From positions 1 to 50,193 of the forward strand of contig JAFZVY010000108.1 of the NCBI GenBank assembly GCA_017617575.1: DNA of 50,193 nucleotides, written 5' to 3'. Positions 11,054 through 19,625 of the stretch are shown here, in pieces (within the stretch, counting starts at the first letter, position 1; each line of letters opens with the position of its first letter). Position numbers and translations under genes: made by a program. The notes under the pieces were generated by a model. That model was given only the letters and a program-made list of their open reading frames with translations. It was not told the origin of the DNA and did not search any database. The stretch is from Bacteroidaceae bacterium (lineage in GTDB: Bacteria; Bacteroidota; Bacteroidia; Bacteroidales; Bacteroidaceae).

Positions 11054-11623
11054 CTTTTTCTAAGTTAATGTTTGAGGTTTTAGTTCTTCAAGGACATCAC
11101 TTTATGTTGCCATTTTGTTACCGCCCATCTGGGATGTGCAGCTCTTTAAAATAAAAAAGGGATACCGCCGTATCCCGAATTTGTTAACCTTAAATCTAAT
11201 ACTATGAAAAACACATTGCAAAAGTAAGCCTTTTCCACATAACGTGCAAAGAATGTAAGAAGAAAGTGTCCTCTTTTAAGAAAATTTTTATCATTTAGGC
11301 TTAAATGCACCATATTTTGCGAAAAATGCTATTGTTTTTCAGTGTTTAGAAATAAAATGATAGCAATAAGGGGCAAAATGACACACTATTGATTTCTCGT
11401 CAAATAGAATAGCGTATAAAAGGTAAGCAAAACAAGAAATTTATACATTTTTTAATATTTTTTCTGTGTTCGATAACAATTATTAACTTTCTTCTTATTA
11501 CCTTTGTGCCCGAATTAGAATTACAGGCATCGACAGTAAGTTCTGGTTACATTTGAACCGAAGATAGGACAAGAAGTTTTTACAACTACATTTTTTATAT
11601 AACCTTTATTACAATCAAAAATT
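11054..11623. other. Intergenic region with ncRNA and the receptor-gene promoter
   Basis: Apart from the small RNA at 11150-11213, the stretch holds a candidate plus-strand -7 element TACCTTTG at 11499-11506 for the receptor gene. This implies a 5' untranslated leader of about 110 nt. No -33 TTTG is evident. No other gene seen. Confidence 0.55.
11150..11213 (-). ncRNA. Small ncRNA resembling the Bacteroidales-1 RNA
   Basis: A free-standing minus-strand transcription unit of about 64 nt between two genes. The -33 TTTG (11250-11247), a 20-nt spacer and the -7 TACTTTTG (11226-11219) form a near-consensus Bacteroidota promoter. The RNA contains TTTCATAGTATTAGATTTAA and GGTTAACAAATTC, then a terminator stem GGGATAC/GTATCCC (11159-11176) and TTTTTT. 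Promoter plus conserved body plus intrinsic terminator matches the published description of Bacteroidales-1 RNA (Rfam). The family assignment is from memory and needs a covariance search. Read on the plus strand the same segment offers a 7-codon MKNTLQK frame, probably coincidental. Confidence 0.65.
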
Positions 11624-14600
11624 ATGCAGAAAAGAATTTCTCTTTTTGCTGCTTTCTTATTGTTGTGCGCAACAACAGTAATGGCACAGGTGACAACCTC
11701 AGGTATGAGCGGTAAGGTTACCGATGGCAAAGATGATGTAATTGGTGCTATCGTGGAAGTGACTCACACTCCTTCAGGCACACGTTACAAAGCAGTGACT
11801 AACTCCAAGGGACAGTTTACCATCAATGGTATGCGTGTCGGCGGACCTTACGAGGTCAAGATTAACTACATTGGTTACCAGACTAAGGTAGTTAACGGCA
11901 TCACTCTCCAGCTTGGTGAGACTTACCGTCTCAAGACTTCTATGACAGAAGACACTAAGGAGCTTAGCAACGTCATCGTAACTGGTTCTGCCAGCAAGTT
12001 TGCTTACGAGAAGACTGGTGCATCTACCAACATTTCAAATGCTCAGATTCTCGCAACACCAACTGTGAACCGTAGCATCACGGACATCACTCGTCTCTCT
12101 CCTTATGGAGGTAACGGCATGACATTCGCTGGTACTGACGGACGTACAGCTAACTTCACAGTGGATGGTGCAAGCTTCAACAACAACTTCGGTCTTTCCT
12201 CTAATCTCCCAGGTGGCGGTAGCCCTATCTCTATCGACGCTATCGAGGAACTTCAGGTTGTTATCTCTCCATTCGACGTTCGCCAGACAAACTTCATCGG
12301 TGGTGGTGTAAACGCAATCACTAAGTCTGGTACAAACACTCTCAAGGGTTCTCTCTCTCTTTATCACAAGAACGAGCAGATGCGTGGAGACGCTGTTGAA
12401 GGCGAAGCTATCGCTGGCGCACGCGAGAAAGACCGTAAGACTACGGTTGTTGCAACGCTTGGTGGTCCTATCATCAAGGACAAGTTGTTCTTCTTCGTAA
12501 ATGTTGATTATTCTAAGATTCCTACAATAGCTAACCGTTGGAGAGCTTCTGAGGACGGTGTAGCAGACGCAGACAACTATATCTCACATGCAAAGGCTGA
12601 GGACTTGCAGACAGTTTCAGACTATGTTGCTCGCAAAGATACATATAATTACAACACAGGTTCATACACTTCTTTCCCTGCTGACGAGAGCAACTTGAAG
12701 CTCCTCGGTCGCATCGACTGGAACATTAACGACATGCATCATCTCGCTGTTCGTTACAACTACACAAAGAACCGCAACTGGAATGCACCTAACCGCACAT
12801 CTATGGATGGTGGTACACGTTCTGCCTATGACCGTATGGGCTTGATGGCGATGTCTTACGCCAACTCTATGTATGCTATGGATAACAAGGTTTATACATG
12901 GTCTTTCGACCTCAACAGCCGTATAAACGACAAACTCTCTAACCAGTTCCTCGCTACTTATTCTAAGATTTCTGATGTTCGCTACACAGATTCTGATGAA
13001 TTCCCATTCATCGATATTCTTGACGGAACTGGAACAACTTCTAACTACATCTCTCTCGGATACGAGCTTTTCACTTATCATAATGCTGTTAACAACGACG
13101 TTGTAAACATCAAGGATGAGGTTACTTACTATCTCGACGCTCACAAGATTACTGCAGGACTCGGTTACGAATACCAGATGGCAGACAACCAGTACATGCG
13201 TAATGGTACAGGTTACTATCGTTATGCAAGTGTTGATGACTTCATCAATGGCGCTGCTCCTGAAATCGTAGCCCTCACTTACGGTTACAATGGAGAGAGC
13301 GACCCAGCTTCACGTGTTCGTTACAACAAGGGTAGCATCTACGCTCAGGATGACTGGAACGTAAATGACAACCTCAAGCTCACTCTCGGTCTCCGTTTTG
13401 ATGGTCTCTTCTTCAACAACTGCGACCTCATGACTAACAACGCTATCCTTGCACTTGACTACAACGGACAGCACCTCGACACAGGTAAGTGGCCAGGCAA
13501 CACTGTCACAATATCACCACGTGTAGGTTTCAACTGGGATGTATTCGGTGACCACAGCCTCAAGGTACGTGGAGGTACAGGTCTCTTCGCAGGTCACTCT
13601 CCACTCGTATTCTTCACTAACATGCCACAGAACAGCGGTATGATTCAGTACGCAGCTGCACTCAACAGCAAGAACGCAGACATGAGCCAGTTTGCTGGTG
13701 GTCTCGTTACAGACGCAAATGGTCATGCTACTATCGAGGCTCTCAAGGAGAAGATTCTCAACACATACAACCTCAAGGATAAGAATGCTGACGGAACTTA
13801 CAATAAGTTCCCTAACACAATCACTCCAGAGCAGGGTTCAAAGCCATCAACTATCAACGCTGTTGACCCAAGCTTCAAGATGCCACAGGTATGGAAGACT
13901 TCACTCGCTGTTGACTACAACATTCCTGTTTCATTCCCACTCACAGTTACTGTAGAGGGTATTGTAAACAAGACTGTAAATGCAGCTTGCATCTCTGACC
14001 TCAGCATCCCTAACGTAGGTGGTTTCACTCGCTTCAACGGTGCTGACAACCGTCCTATCTATCCAGAAGGATTCCGTGGTAGCAAGTCAAGCGCATTCGT
14101 GCTCTCTAACACAGGCAAGGGTTACGGATATTCTACAAACTTTACAGTTACAGGTCGTCCATTCGAGTGGATGTCATTCATGGCTGCTTACACTCATCAG
14201 GCTTACAAGGAAATCACAAGTATGCCAGGTTCAAATGCTGAGTCAGCATTCACTTACGTTCCTACATACGAAGGTCCTAACAACATCCACCTCCACAATG
14301 CAATCAACACTACTCCAGACCGTGTTATTGCTTCTCTCACTCTTCATGACAAGAGCAACAACCACTATAGCTTCATCTACGAAGGATGGAGAGGTGGCAA
14401 CAACTACTCTTATATGATGGTTAACGACATGAACGGTGACGGTTACAACTATGACGCTCTCTACATCCCAACTGACGAGGAAGTTGCAAACAATCAGTTC
14501 CGCTTTGTTTCAGAGGATGACCAGAATCGTTTCATGAGCTACGTTCATAACAACGACTATCTCTCAGCTCATCAGGGTGAGTATGCAGAGGCTTACAGCG

Positions 14601-14929
14601 TTTACTCTCCATGGGTACACCGCATCGACCTTGGTTACAAGCATGACTTCATCCTCAATACTGGCAAGATTAAGCATACTTTCCAGCTTAGCTTCGATAT
14701 GAAGAACGTTCTCAACTTCTTCAACTCAAGCTGGGGTGTACAGAAGTACCTCAACCCACAGATTGGTACAGAGGCACGCATCCTCAAGTATGAAGGCATG
14801 GATAAGGACGGCTACGCTACATATTCTACTCCAACATCTATCAATGGAGACATCAAGACATTTGTACCAAGCCACACTATCGGCCAGTGCTGGTATGCTT
14901 CTATCGGTATCAAGTACATGTTTAACTAA
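11624..14929 (+). CDS. Oar-like TonB-dependent outer membrane receptor
   Basis: An 1101-aa outer membrane protein. The signal peptide ends at VMAQ (residue 22). A carboxypeptidase-regulatory-like domain (about 27-112, SGKVTDGKDDVIGAIVEVT) is followed by a plug with TVDGASFNNNFG and a large C-terminal barrel rich in aromatic-Asn turns. The plug and barrel resemble Oar/TonB-dependent receptors rather than SusC, because the SusC signature PLYVIDGV is absent and no SusD follows. It likely imports a ligand that is peptide-like or nucleic-acid-related; unknown. Codon choice is strongly biased (CTC, GGT, CGT, AAC, AAG), suggesting high expression. It forms an operon with the lipoprotein 21 nt downstream. 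Confidence 0.85.
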   Translation: MQKRISLFAAFLLLCATTVMAQVTTSGMSGKVTDGKDDVIGAIVEVTHTPSGTRYKAVTNSKGQFTINGMRVGGPYEVKINYIGYQTKVVNGITLQLGETYRLKTSMTEDTKELSNVIVTGSASKFAYEKTGASTNISNAQILATPTVNRSITDITRLSPYGGNGMTFAGTDGRTANFTVDGASFNNNFGLSSNLPGGGSPISIDAIEELQVVISPFDVRQTNFIGGGVNAITKSGTNTLKGSLSLYHKNEQMRGDAVEGEAIAGAREKDRKTTVVATLGGPIIKDKLFFFVNVDYSKIPTIANRWRASEDGVADADNYISHAKAEDLQTVSDYVARKDTYNYNTGSYTSFPADESNLKLLGRIDWNINDMHHLAVRYNYTKNRNWNAPNRTSMDGGTRSAYDRMGLMAMSYANSMYAMDNKVYTWSFDLNSRINDKLSNQFLATYSKISDVRYTDSDEFPFIDILDGTGTTSNYISLGYELFTYHNAVNNDVVNIKDEVTYYLDAHKITAGLGYEYQMADNQYMRNGTGYYRYASVDDFINGAAPEIVALTYGYNGESDPASRVRYNKGSIYAQDDWNVNDNLKLTLGLRFDGLFFNNCDLMTNNAILALDYNGQHLDTGKWPGNTVTISPRVGFNWDVFGDHSLKVRGGTGLFAGHSPLVFFTNMPQNSGMIQYAAALNSKNADMSQFAGGLVTDANGHATIEALKEKILNTYNLKDKNADGTYNKFPNTITPEQGSKPSTINAVDPSFKMPQVWKTSLAVDYNIPVSFPLTVTVEGIVNKTVNAACISDLSIPNVGGFTRFNGADNRPIYPEGFRGSKSSAFVLSNTGKGYGYSTNFTVTGRPFEWMSFMAAYTHQAYKEITSMPGSNAESAFTYVPTYEGPNNIHLHNAINTTPDRVIASLTLHDKSNNHYSFIYEGWRGGNNYSYMMVNDMNGDGYNYDALYIPTDEEVANNQFRFVSEDDQNRFMSYVHNNDYLSAHQGEYAEAYSVYSPWVHRIDLGYKHDFILNTGKIKHTFQLSFDMKNVLNFFNSSWGVQKYLNPQIGTEARILKYEGMDKDGYATYSTPTSINGDIKTFVPSHTIGQCWYASIGIKYMFN

Positions 14930-14950
14930 ACAACTTCGTAGAGACAAATT

Positions 14951-16471
14951 ATGAAACTAAGAAATATAATCCCAGCACTCGTTGCTGGACTCACAATGCT
15001 CGTAAGTTGTAACGACGACGAAGCAACTTATCTCGATAGTGTCCGTGTTTCACAGTCTATCGTTTCTCTCCCTGTTGAGGGTGGTGATACAGCAATAACT
15101 GTAAATGCAAATTCTGCATGGGAATTCAAAAACGTTCCTGATTGGCTTAAGCTTTCTAAAACAACAGGTGAAGCAGGATTGTCAGAAGTTAAGTTCTCTG
15201 CAGAAGCAACAGCTACTACACGTGAGGCTATCATTAAACTCATGTGTGCTGGTGACTCACAGCTTATTAAGGTAATGCAGTCATACGGCAAGGTTGAACT
15301 TCCAATCTCTACTTGTGCAGACGTAAATGCTAATGGTGCAGGAAAGACTGTACGTGTCAAGGGTATATGTACAAGCATTGCCAATACTACTTATGGTAAC
15401 TGGTACATAAGCGACGGTACAGGAGAGGTTTACATCTATGGTACACTTGACGCTTCTGGTGCAGAGAAGAACTTCGCAAGCCTTGGTATCGAGGTTGGTG
15501 ACATCATCGACGTTGAAGGTCCTGCAAAGCTCTACAATGGTACAATGGAACTTGTTAATGTAACAGTTAATTCTATTGAGAAGTCACTCGTAAAGGTTGA
15601 TTCTGTCTATGTAAATGATGAGAAGTCTGATGTTGTTCCAGCAGAAGGTGGCAAGGTTACAGTATTCCTTACTTGCAAGGGAAATGGCGTTGACTACACA
15701 GCATCTGCTGAAAACGAATCAATCCTCTCTATTCGCTCAATCTCAACAAAGGGAACTCAGTCTGTTTATACATTCAACGTAGCAAAGAATGAAGGTGGCG
15801 ACCGTGTCGTTTCACTTGAGTTCAACACTACAGATAACAATGGCAAGCAGTACAGTGCTCCAACAAAGTTCAACCAAAAGGGTTCAATCATTGCTGGCTC
15901 TTGTAAGGAGTTCAACGCAGCTGAGAAGGGAACAAACTACCGTCTCTCAGGTGTTGTAGTCAAGATGCACGAGAAGAACGCTAATTGCTACTACATCCGT
16001 GACTGGTCTGGTGACACAGTATATGTTTACAATGCTAAGGCTGTTGCTATACCAGAGAACATCAAGGCAGGTTCTATCGTAACAGTTGTTGGTACTCGTG
16101 ATGCCTACAAGGAAACAATCGAGATGACAAACTCAACGGTTGAGGATGTTAAGGAAGTTGCAGTTGCTACAGTTGCCGAGATGCTTGCAAAGGAAGACAA
16201 TACAAATGCTTACTTCATGGTAACTGGTAAGATTGGCAAGATTGCAAACGAGAACTACGGTAACCTCGACCTTGTTGACGAGACAGGAACTATCTACGTT
16301 TACGGTCTTCTCTCTGGCTACGGAGCAACAGGCGATGCTAAGAAAGGCTTCATTAAAGCATCTGGACTCAAGGAAGGCGATACTATCACCCTCATTGGTT
16401 ACAAGACAACACACAATGGCAATGCCCAGATTGGTGGCGCATTCTTCTGGAACAAGGCTGTAGAGGAATAA
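14951..16471 (+). CDS. Surface lipoprotein with BACON and OB-fold domains
   Basis: A 506-aa lipoprotein. The lipobox LVSC ends at Cys20 and is followed by NDDE, an acidic stretch like the Bacteroidota surface-export signal. Domain order by eye: a BACON-type Ig-like domain (31-112, with VEGGDTAITVNANSAWEF), OB-fold 1 (about 115-210, GNWYISDGTGEVYIYG), a second BACON-like domain (about 216-310, AEGGKVTVFLTCKGN), OB-fold 2 (about 312-400) and OB-fold 3 (about 404-503, GNLDLVDETGTIYVYG). OB-folds of this type are called nucleic-acid-binding-like, but they also bind glycans or protein. It probably acts as the surface partner of the upstream receptor. A strong terminator follows. Confidence 0.8.
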   Translation: MKLRNIIPALVAGLTMLVSCNDDEATYLDSVRVSQSIVSLPVEGGDTAITVNANSAWEFKNVPDWLKLSKTTGEAGLSEVKFSAEATATTREAIIKLMCAGDSQLIKVMQSYGKVELPISTCADVNANGAGKTVRVKGICTSIANTTYGNWYISDGTGEVYIYGTLDASGAEKNFASLGIEVGDIIDVEGPAKLYNGTMELVNVTVNSIEKSLVKVDSVYVNDEKSDVVPAEGGKVTVFLTCKGNGVDYTASAENESILSIRSISTKGTQSVYTFNVAKNEGGDRVVSLEFNTTDNNGKQYSAPTKFNQKGSIIAGSCKEFNAAEKGTNYRLSGVVVKMHEKNANCYYIRDWSGDTVYVYNAKAVAIPENIKAGSIVTVVGTRDAYKETIEMTNSTVEDVKEVAVATVAEMLAKEDNTNAYFMVTGKIGKIANENYGNLDLVDETGTIYVYGLLSGYGATGDAKKGFIKASGLKEGDTITLIGYKTTHNGNAQIGGAFFWNKAVEE

Positions 16472-16495
16472 TCCCACATACATTATAAATATATT

Positions 16496-16535
16496 AAAGG
16501 CTTAGTCTGTTAATGCAGGCTAAGCCTTTTTTCTT
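16496..16535 (+). terminator. Intrinsic terminator of the receptor/lipoprotein operon
   Basis: AAAGGCTTAG (16496-16505) pairs with CTAAGCCTTT (16520-16529), and TTTTTTCTTT follows from within the right arm. Confidence 0.9.
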
Positions 16536-16572
16536 TAGATGACATAGAACAAACAAAGTAGCCAATATGCCC

Positions 16573-16748
16573 AAACGTTTAGATTGATTCAATGAAAGCT
16601 TTCGTTTGACCCCACCAAAGCTTTAGATTGATTCAATGAAAGCTTTCGTTTGACCCCACCAAAGCTTTAGATTGATTCAATGAAAGCTTTCGTTTGACTT
16701 CACCAAAGCTTTGGATTGACCCAACGAAAGCTTTGGTTGATTTGTAGC
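16573..16748. repeat. 22-bp-period tandem array 1 (eight units)
   Basis: Eight consecutive units start at 16573, 16595, 16617, 16639, 16661, 16683, 16705 and 16727, all exactly 22 bp apart. Units open with the palindrome AAAGCTTT (the first with AAACGTTT). Two unit types alternate: one continues AGATTGATTCAATG, the other CGTTTGACCCCACC. The last two units diverge. The array sits after a terminator and before the next gene's promoter. Confidence 0.9.
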
Positions 16749-16795
16749 GAAACGATTAAAGTGGATAAATATATGGCTAAATCATCGAAAATATT

Positions 16796-16803
16796 TATAT
16801 TTG
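16796..16803 (+). promoter_or_regulatory. Candidate -7 element for the prolyl-tRNA deacylase gene
   Basis: TATATTTG fits TAnnTTTG. It lies 86 nt upstream of the start codon and directly downstream of the 22-bp array, which therefore occupies the upstream promoter region. Confidence 0.6.
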
Positions 16804-16888
16804 CAGCGTCGTGTTCACACGACAATAACAAACAGACAGAAATAACTAACAAACTCAAAAAATCACAAACTTATAAACTATAGGACTC

Positions 16889-17410
16889 ATGACACGAGAA
16901 GAAGTCGTATTGAACTATCTCAACGAGCATAACATACCATTCACTTGTTACAACCATCCAGAGGGCAAGACCATAGAGGAAGCAAAGCGATGGTGGAAGG
17001 ATGACGGAAGCGTGCATTGCAAGAACATCTTCCTGCGCAACCACAAGGGCAACAAGCATTACCTTGTATGCTTCCATTGTGACCACGACCTCGACATCCA
17101 CGACCTTGAGGCACGCTTGAAGGCTACACTCGTAGCACAGGGACTGCCATCATGCGGAAAGCTCTCCTTCGCCTCACCAGAGCGAATGATGAAGTATCTC
17201 GGACTCGAACCGGGTAGCGTGTCCCCCTTCGGACTTATCAACGACGAGGAGCACCACGTCCACCTCTTTCTCGATGCCAACCTACAAGAGGCAGAGACAC
17301 TCAGTTTCCACCCCAACGATTGCAGGGGAACGGTAGTCATCACTCGCCCAGACTTCGAGCGATACCTTGCCACCGTAGGAAACACATACGAATATCTCAC
17401 CCTCTATTAA
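16889..17410 (+). CDS. Prolyl-tRNA-editing deacylase (ProX/PrdX, YbaK-EbsC family)
   Basis: A 173-aa YbaK/ProRS-associated domain protein that hydrolyses mischarged Ala-tRNA(Pro) in trans. The catalytic lysine is K45 in SVHCKNIFLRN. The GxxxP-type loop GSVSPFGL and the FHPND segment (FHPN in the family) are intact. Length is typical for a free-standing editing factor. It is cytoplasmic and monocistronic. It is unrelated functionally to the neighbouring surface-protein operons. Confidence 0.9.
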   Translation: MTREEVVLNYLNEHNIPFTCYNHPEGKTIEEAKRWWKDDGSVHCKNIFLRNHKGNKHYLVCFHCDHDLDIHDLEARLKATLVAQGLPSCGKLSFASPERMMKYLGLEPGSVSPFGLINDEEHHVHLFLDANLQEAETLSFHPNDCRGTVVITRPDFERYLATVGNTYEYLTLY

Positions 17411-17805
17411 GAGCAAACACAATAACCAAATACAAAAGAGAGAGAAAACAACGATAAACACATTAGCAAAGCGGTTTCACCCACATAGACATAGTTTTCT
17501 ATGTAGGTGATTCCGCTTCGCTTAGTTGTTAATTATTAATATGCCCTCCACGTACTTGCATGTTAATTATTAATCATTAATTGTTAATTATATATGCCCT
17601 CCGCATACCTGCATGTTAATTGTTAATTATATATGCCCTCCGCGCACTTGCATGTTAATTGTTAATTGTTAATTATTAATTGTTAATTGTCAAGTTAATT
17701 GACCAACTCAATTGCAATCTCCACATTACACTCCTTCGTATCGATGTTCGCATGTCGTGTTAAATTTTCTTAAAGAGCGAAGATGAGAGATGAATGTGAT
17801 ATTAT

Positions 17806-18001
17806 TTTGTCGATATATTAGTATCTTCGTCGCAATTCTGAAAAGCAAGACAAAATGATGCAGAACCACACGGGACAAAAGGGAGTAGATGCATAATAAA
17901 AGGAAGCATGAAACACTTTGTTCTGGTGGGAGGCTTACGAAGCTGATACGAAGGAAGCACGAAGGATTGCCGAAGGAATAGGGGTAGAGAACTACGCCTA
18001 A
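17806..18001 (+). pseudogene. Possible decayed ORF remnant
   Basis: One reading frame gives two coherent-looking pieces separated by stop codons: NSEKQDKMMQNHTGQKGVDA, three stops within the next few codons, then NTLFWWEAYEADTKEARRIA continuing EGIGVENYA and a stop at 17999-18001. I do not recognise the family. It may be chance; the amphipathic composition of the second piece is the only support. Confidence 0.25.
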
Positions 18002-18146
18002 TTGTGTGCAAGGCTAACCGAAATGAACAACTGACAATTTCACACCAACCGTTGCATAATAGTTACTATTTTTAATAATTTGTGTTAAAAATATAATATT
18101 TCACAACATTTTCCATTATTCTTGCACCAAATTGAATAAATATTCT

Positions 18147-18154
18147 TACCTTTG
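18147..18154 (+). promoter_or_regulatory. Candidate -7 element for the AraC regulator gene
   Basis: TACCTTTG, with a TTG at 18122-18124 about 22 nt upstream as a weak -33 element. It lies 32 nt before the start codon. Confidence 0.65.
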
Positions 18155-18185
18155 CAACAGCAAAATAAACATCACATAATAAATA

Positions 18186-19130
18186 ATGGAGAGCAATTAC
18201 ATAATCCAAGAAATAACTCCGTTACAGGAAAATGACTGCTTCTACTTAGCTGAACGAGTGAAAGACAGTTTTACTTATCCCCTTCATAAGCACGAAGTCC
18301 TTGAGTTGAATTTCATTGAAAACGGAATTGGAGCAAAGCGTATAGTCGGAGACTCAATAGAGTACCTCGACAGATATGACCTTGTTCTTATTGGTGCAGG
18401 CCTTGAACACGGTTGGGAACAGTACAACTGTAAGATGAAAGAGGTGCACGAAATCATGATTCAGTTTCCTTCAAACCTGTTAAGTAACTCACTCTTGCAA
18501 AAGAACCAGATGTCAAGCTTGCGCAAGCTCATGGAAAATGCCAAGCGTGGAGTGTCATTCGGACAGAAGGGATGCAAGAACATGAAGGCAAAGATTCTTG
18601 AGATTATGAATACGCAAGCTGGCTTCTACCGCGTACTCAAGTTGTACGAGATTCTGTACGAGTTGTCACTTCAGACAGACCAGCACGTGCTTGCTTCCGA
18701 CTCATTTGCACACACACGCATAGACGACAGCGATAGCCGCCGCGTAAGAAAGGTGAAGGAGTATATCGAACGTGAATACAAGAATGACGTGTCACTCCCT
18801 ACCCTCGCCTCACTTGCAGGCATGACACCTACTTCATTCAGCCGCTTCTTCAAGGTGCGCACAGGCAAGAGCCTTTCCGACTACATCATAGACATACGTC
18901 TCGGTCACGCTTCACGCCACCTTGCCGACAGCAAGATGTCCATTGTCGAGATTTGCTATGACAGCGGATTTAATAATGTATCAAACTTCAACCGCATATT
19001 CAAGAAGAAGAAGGGCTGTACACCAAGTACATTCCGCGAAAACTATCACAACATACTCAAACAGCATGTCCTCAATGAGTCCTCAATCGCCAAGAAGGAC
19101 AAGTTCCACAAGAAGAAGGAAATCATTTGA
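18186..19130 (+). CDS. AraC-family transcriptional regulator with cupin-like sensor domain
   Basis: A 314-aa cytoplasmic regulator. The N-terminal half resembles an AraC ligand-binding cupin (YPLHKHEVLELNFIENGIGA). The C-terminal half (about 185-290) is a two-helix-turn-helix AraC domain with VSLPTLASLAGMTPTSFSRF and MSIVEICYDSGFNNVSNFNR, the second carrying the usual GF.....F.R.FK signature. It lies 0.5 kb upstream of a SusCD glycan locus in the same direction and is the probable activator of that locus. Bacteroidetes mannan and xylan loci are often HTCS-controlled, so an AraC switch here is plausible but not proven. Confidence 0.88.
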   Translation: MESNYIIQEITPLQENDCFYLAERVKDSFTYPLHKHEVLELNFIENGIGAKRIVGDSIEYLDRYDLVLIGAGLEHGWEQYNCKMKEVHEIMIQFPSNLLSNSLLQKNQMSSLRKLMENAKRGVSFGQKGCKNMKAKILEIMNTQAGFYRVLKLYEILYELSLQTDQHVLASDSFAHTRIDDSDSRRVRKVKEYIEREYKNDVSLPTLASLAGMTPTSFSRFFKVRTGKSLSDYIIDIRLGHASRHLADSKMSIVEICYDSGFNNVSNFNRIFKKKKGCTPSTFRENYHNILKQHVLNESSIAKKDKFHKKKEII

Positions 19131-19151
19131 GGCCATTGACAGATAAAAAGT

Positions 19152-19216
19152 AAACACAGAGGACACAAAGGACACAGAGAGAATAATCTCTGAGTACTCT
19201 GTGCCCTCTGTGTTTT
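19152..19216. repeat. Dispersed CTCTGTGT palindrome, copy 1
   Basis: AACACAGAGGACACAAAGG on the left is mirrored by CTCTGTGCCCTCTGTGTTTT on the right around AATAATCTCTGAG. Related copies are at 34896-34973, 48848-48910, 49687-49711, 49944-49970 and 50129-50156. The T-run lets it act as a terminator for the AraC gene. Confidence 0.7.
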
Positions 19217-19483
19217 TAAAAAACAAAAGAATTTTTCGTTTTCAAACATACCATCAGAAACAAAATTGTCAAAATTACACTTATACCATGAAAAGAGTTA
19301 TCCTACATCAATTATTGTCGTATTTTATTACTCATATCAAAAAAGTATCATATATAGGTAAAAAATCGATAAGTTAATTTATATTAAATATCTACTTTTG
19401 CAACCAGAAGGTAATTATTTACCTGCCAAAAGCAAAGCCTGAATGTTCAATCATCTAATACATATTATATATGTATCGTGATA

Positions 19484-19603
19484 ATGAATAACACAAGGAA
19501 TGCCACTATTGGACAGATACCTGCCCCCAAGCAGTTGTCTAACACCAGAAAAAACCGTCCAGCAATGGACATCGAGATAGGTAACCAGTTAACTAATTCT
19601 TAA
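19484..19603 (+). CDS. Candidate 39-aa leader ORF upstream of susC
   Basis: Begins MNNTRNATIGQIPAPKQLSN and ends GNQLTNS, stopping 22 nt before the SusC start. It lies wholly within the inferred 5' leader. The composition looks protein-like (no low complexity), yet no family is recognised and no Shine-Dalgarno is evident. It could be a regulatory leader peptide or a chance frame. Confidence 0.35.
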   Translation: MNNTRNATIGQIPAPKQLSNTRKNRPAMDIEIGNQLTNS

Positions 19604-19625
19604 CCAATTCAAAACATCATTAACC

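Larger units (their letters stand above)
17411..18185. repeat. Long repeat-rich intergenic region
   Basis: No intact gene. At 17466-17525 a large imperfect hairpin pairs AGCGGTTTCACCCACATAGA with its near-complement ending in CCGCTTCGCT. From about 17525 to 17700 there are three copies of a unit containing ATGCCCTCCGCGCACTTGCA followed by TTAATTGTTAATT-type runs. The piece CCGCTTCGCTTAGTTGTTAA recurs at 49661-49680. A possible degraded frame lies at 17806-18001. The promoter of the AraC gene is at its right end. Confidence 0.6.
19131..19625 (+). promoter_or_regulatory. Leader and promoter region of the glycan locus
   Basis: Contains, in order, an inverted repeat (19152-19216) that pairs CACAGAGGACAC-type arms and ends in GTGTTTTT, likely terminating the AraC gene, and a -7 element TACTTTTG at 19393-19400. 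From there a leader of about 220 nt precedes the SusC gene. The leader includes the small hairpin AGGTAA/TTACCT near 19409-19424 and the open frame at 19484-19603. Confidence 0.6.

Noticed and set aside
11204-11227. 7-codon leader peptide MKNTLQK on the plus strand
   Set aside because: The same bases form the -7 element and 5' end of the minus-strand ncRNA, which explains their conservation better.
12035-14947. Long antisense open frames opposite the Oar-like receptor gene
   Set aside because: They arise from the strongly biased codon use of the sense gene; the translations have no plausible domain or signal sequence.
16573-16748. CRISPR array
   Set aside because: The 22-bp units have no unique spacers; the two unit types simply alternate. 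No cas genes are present.
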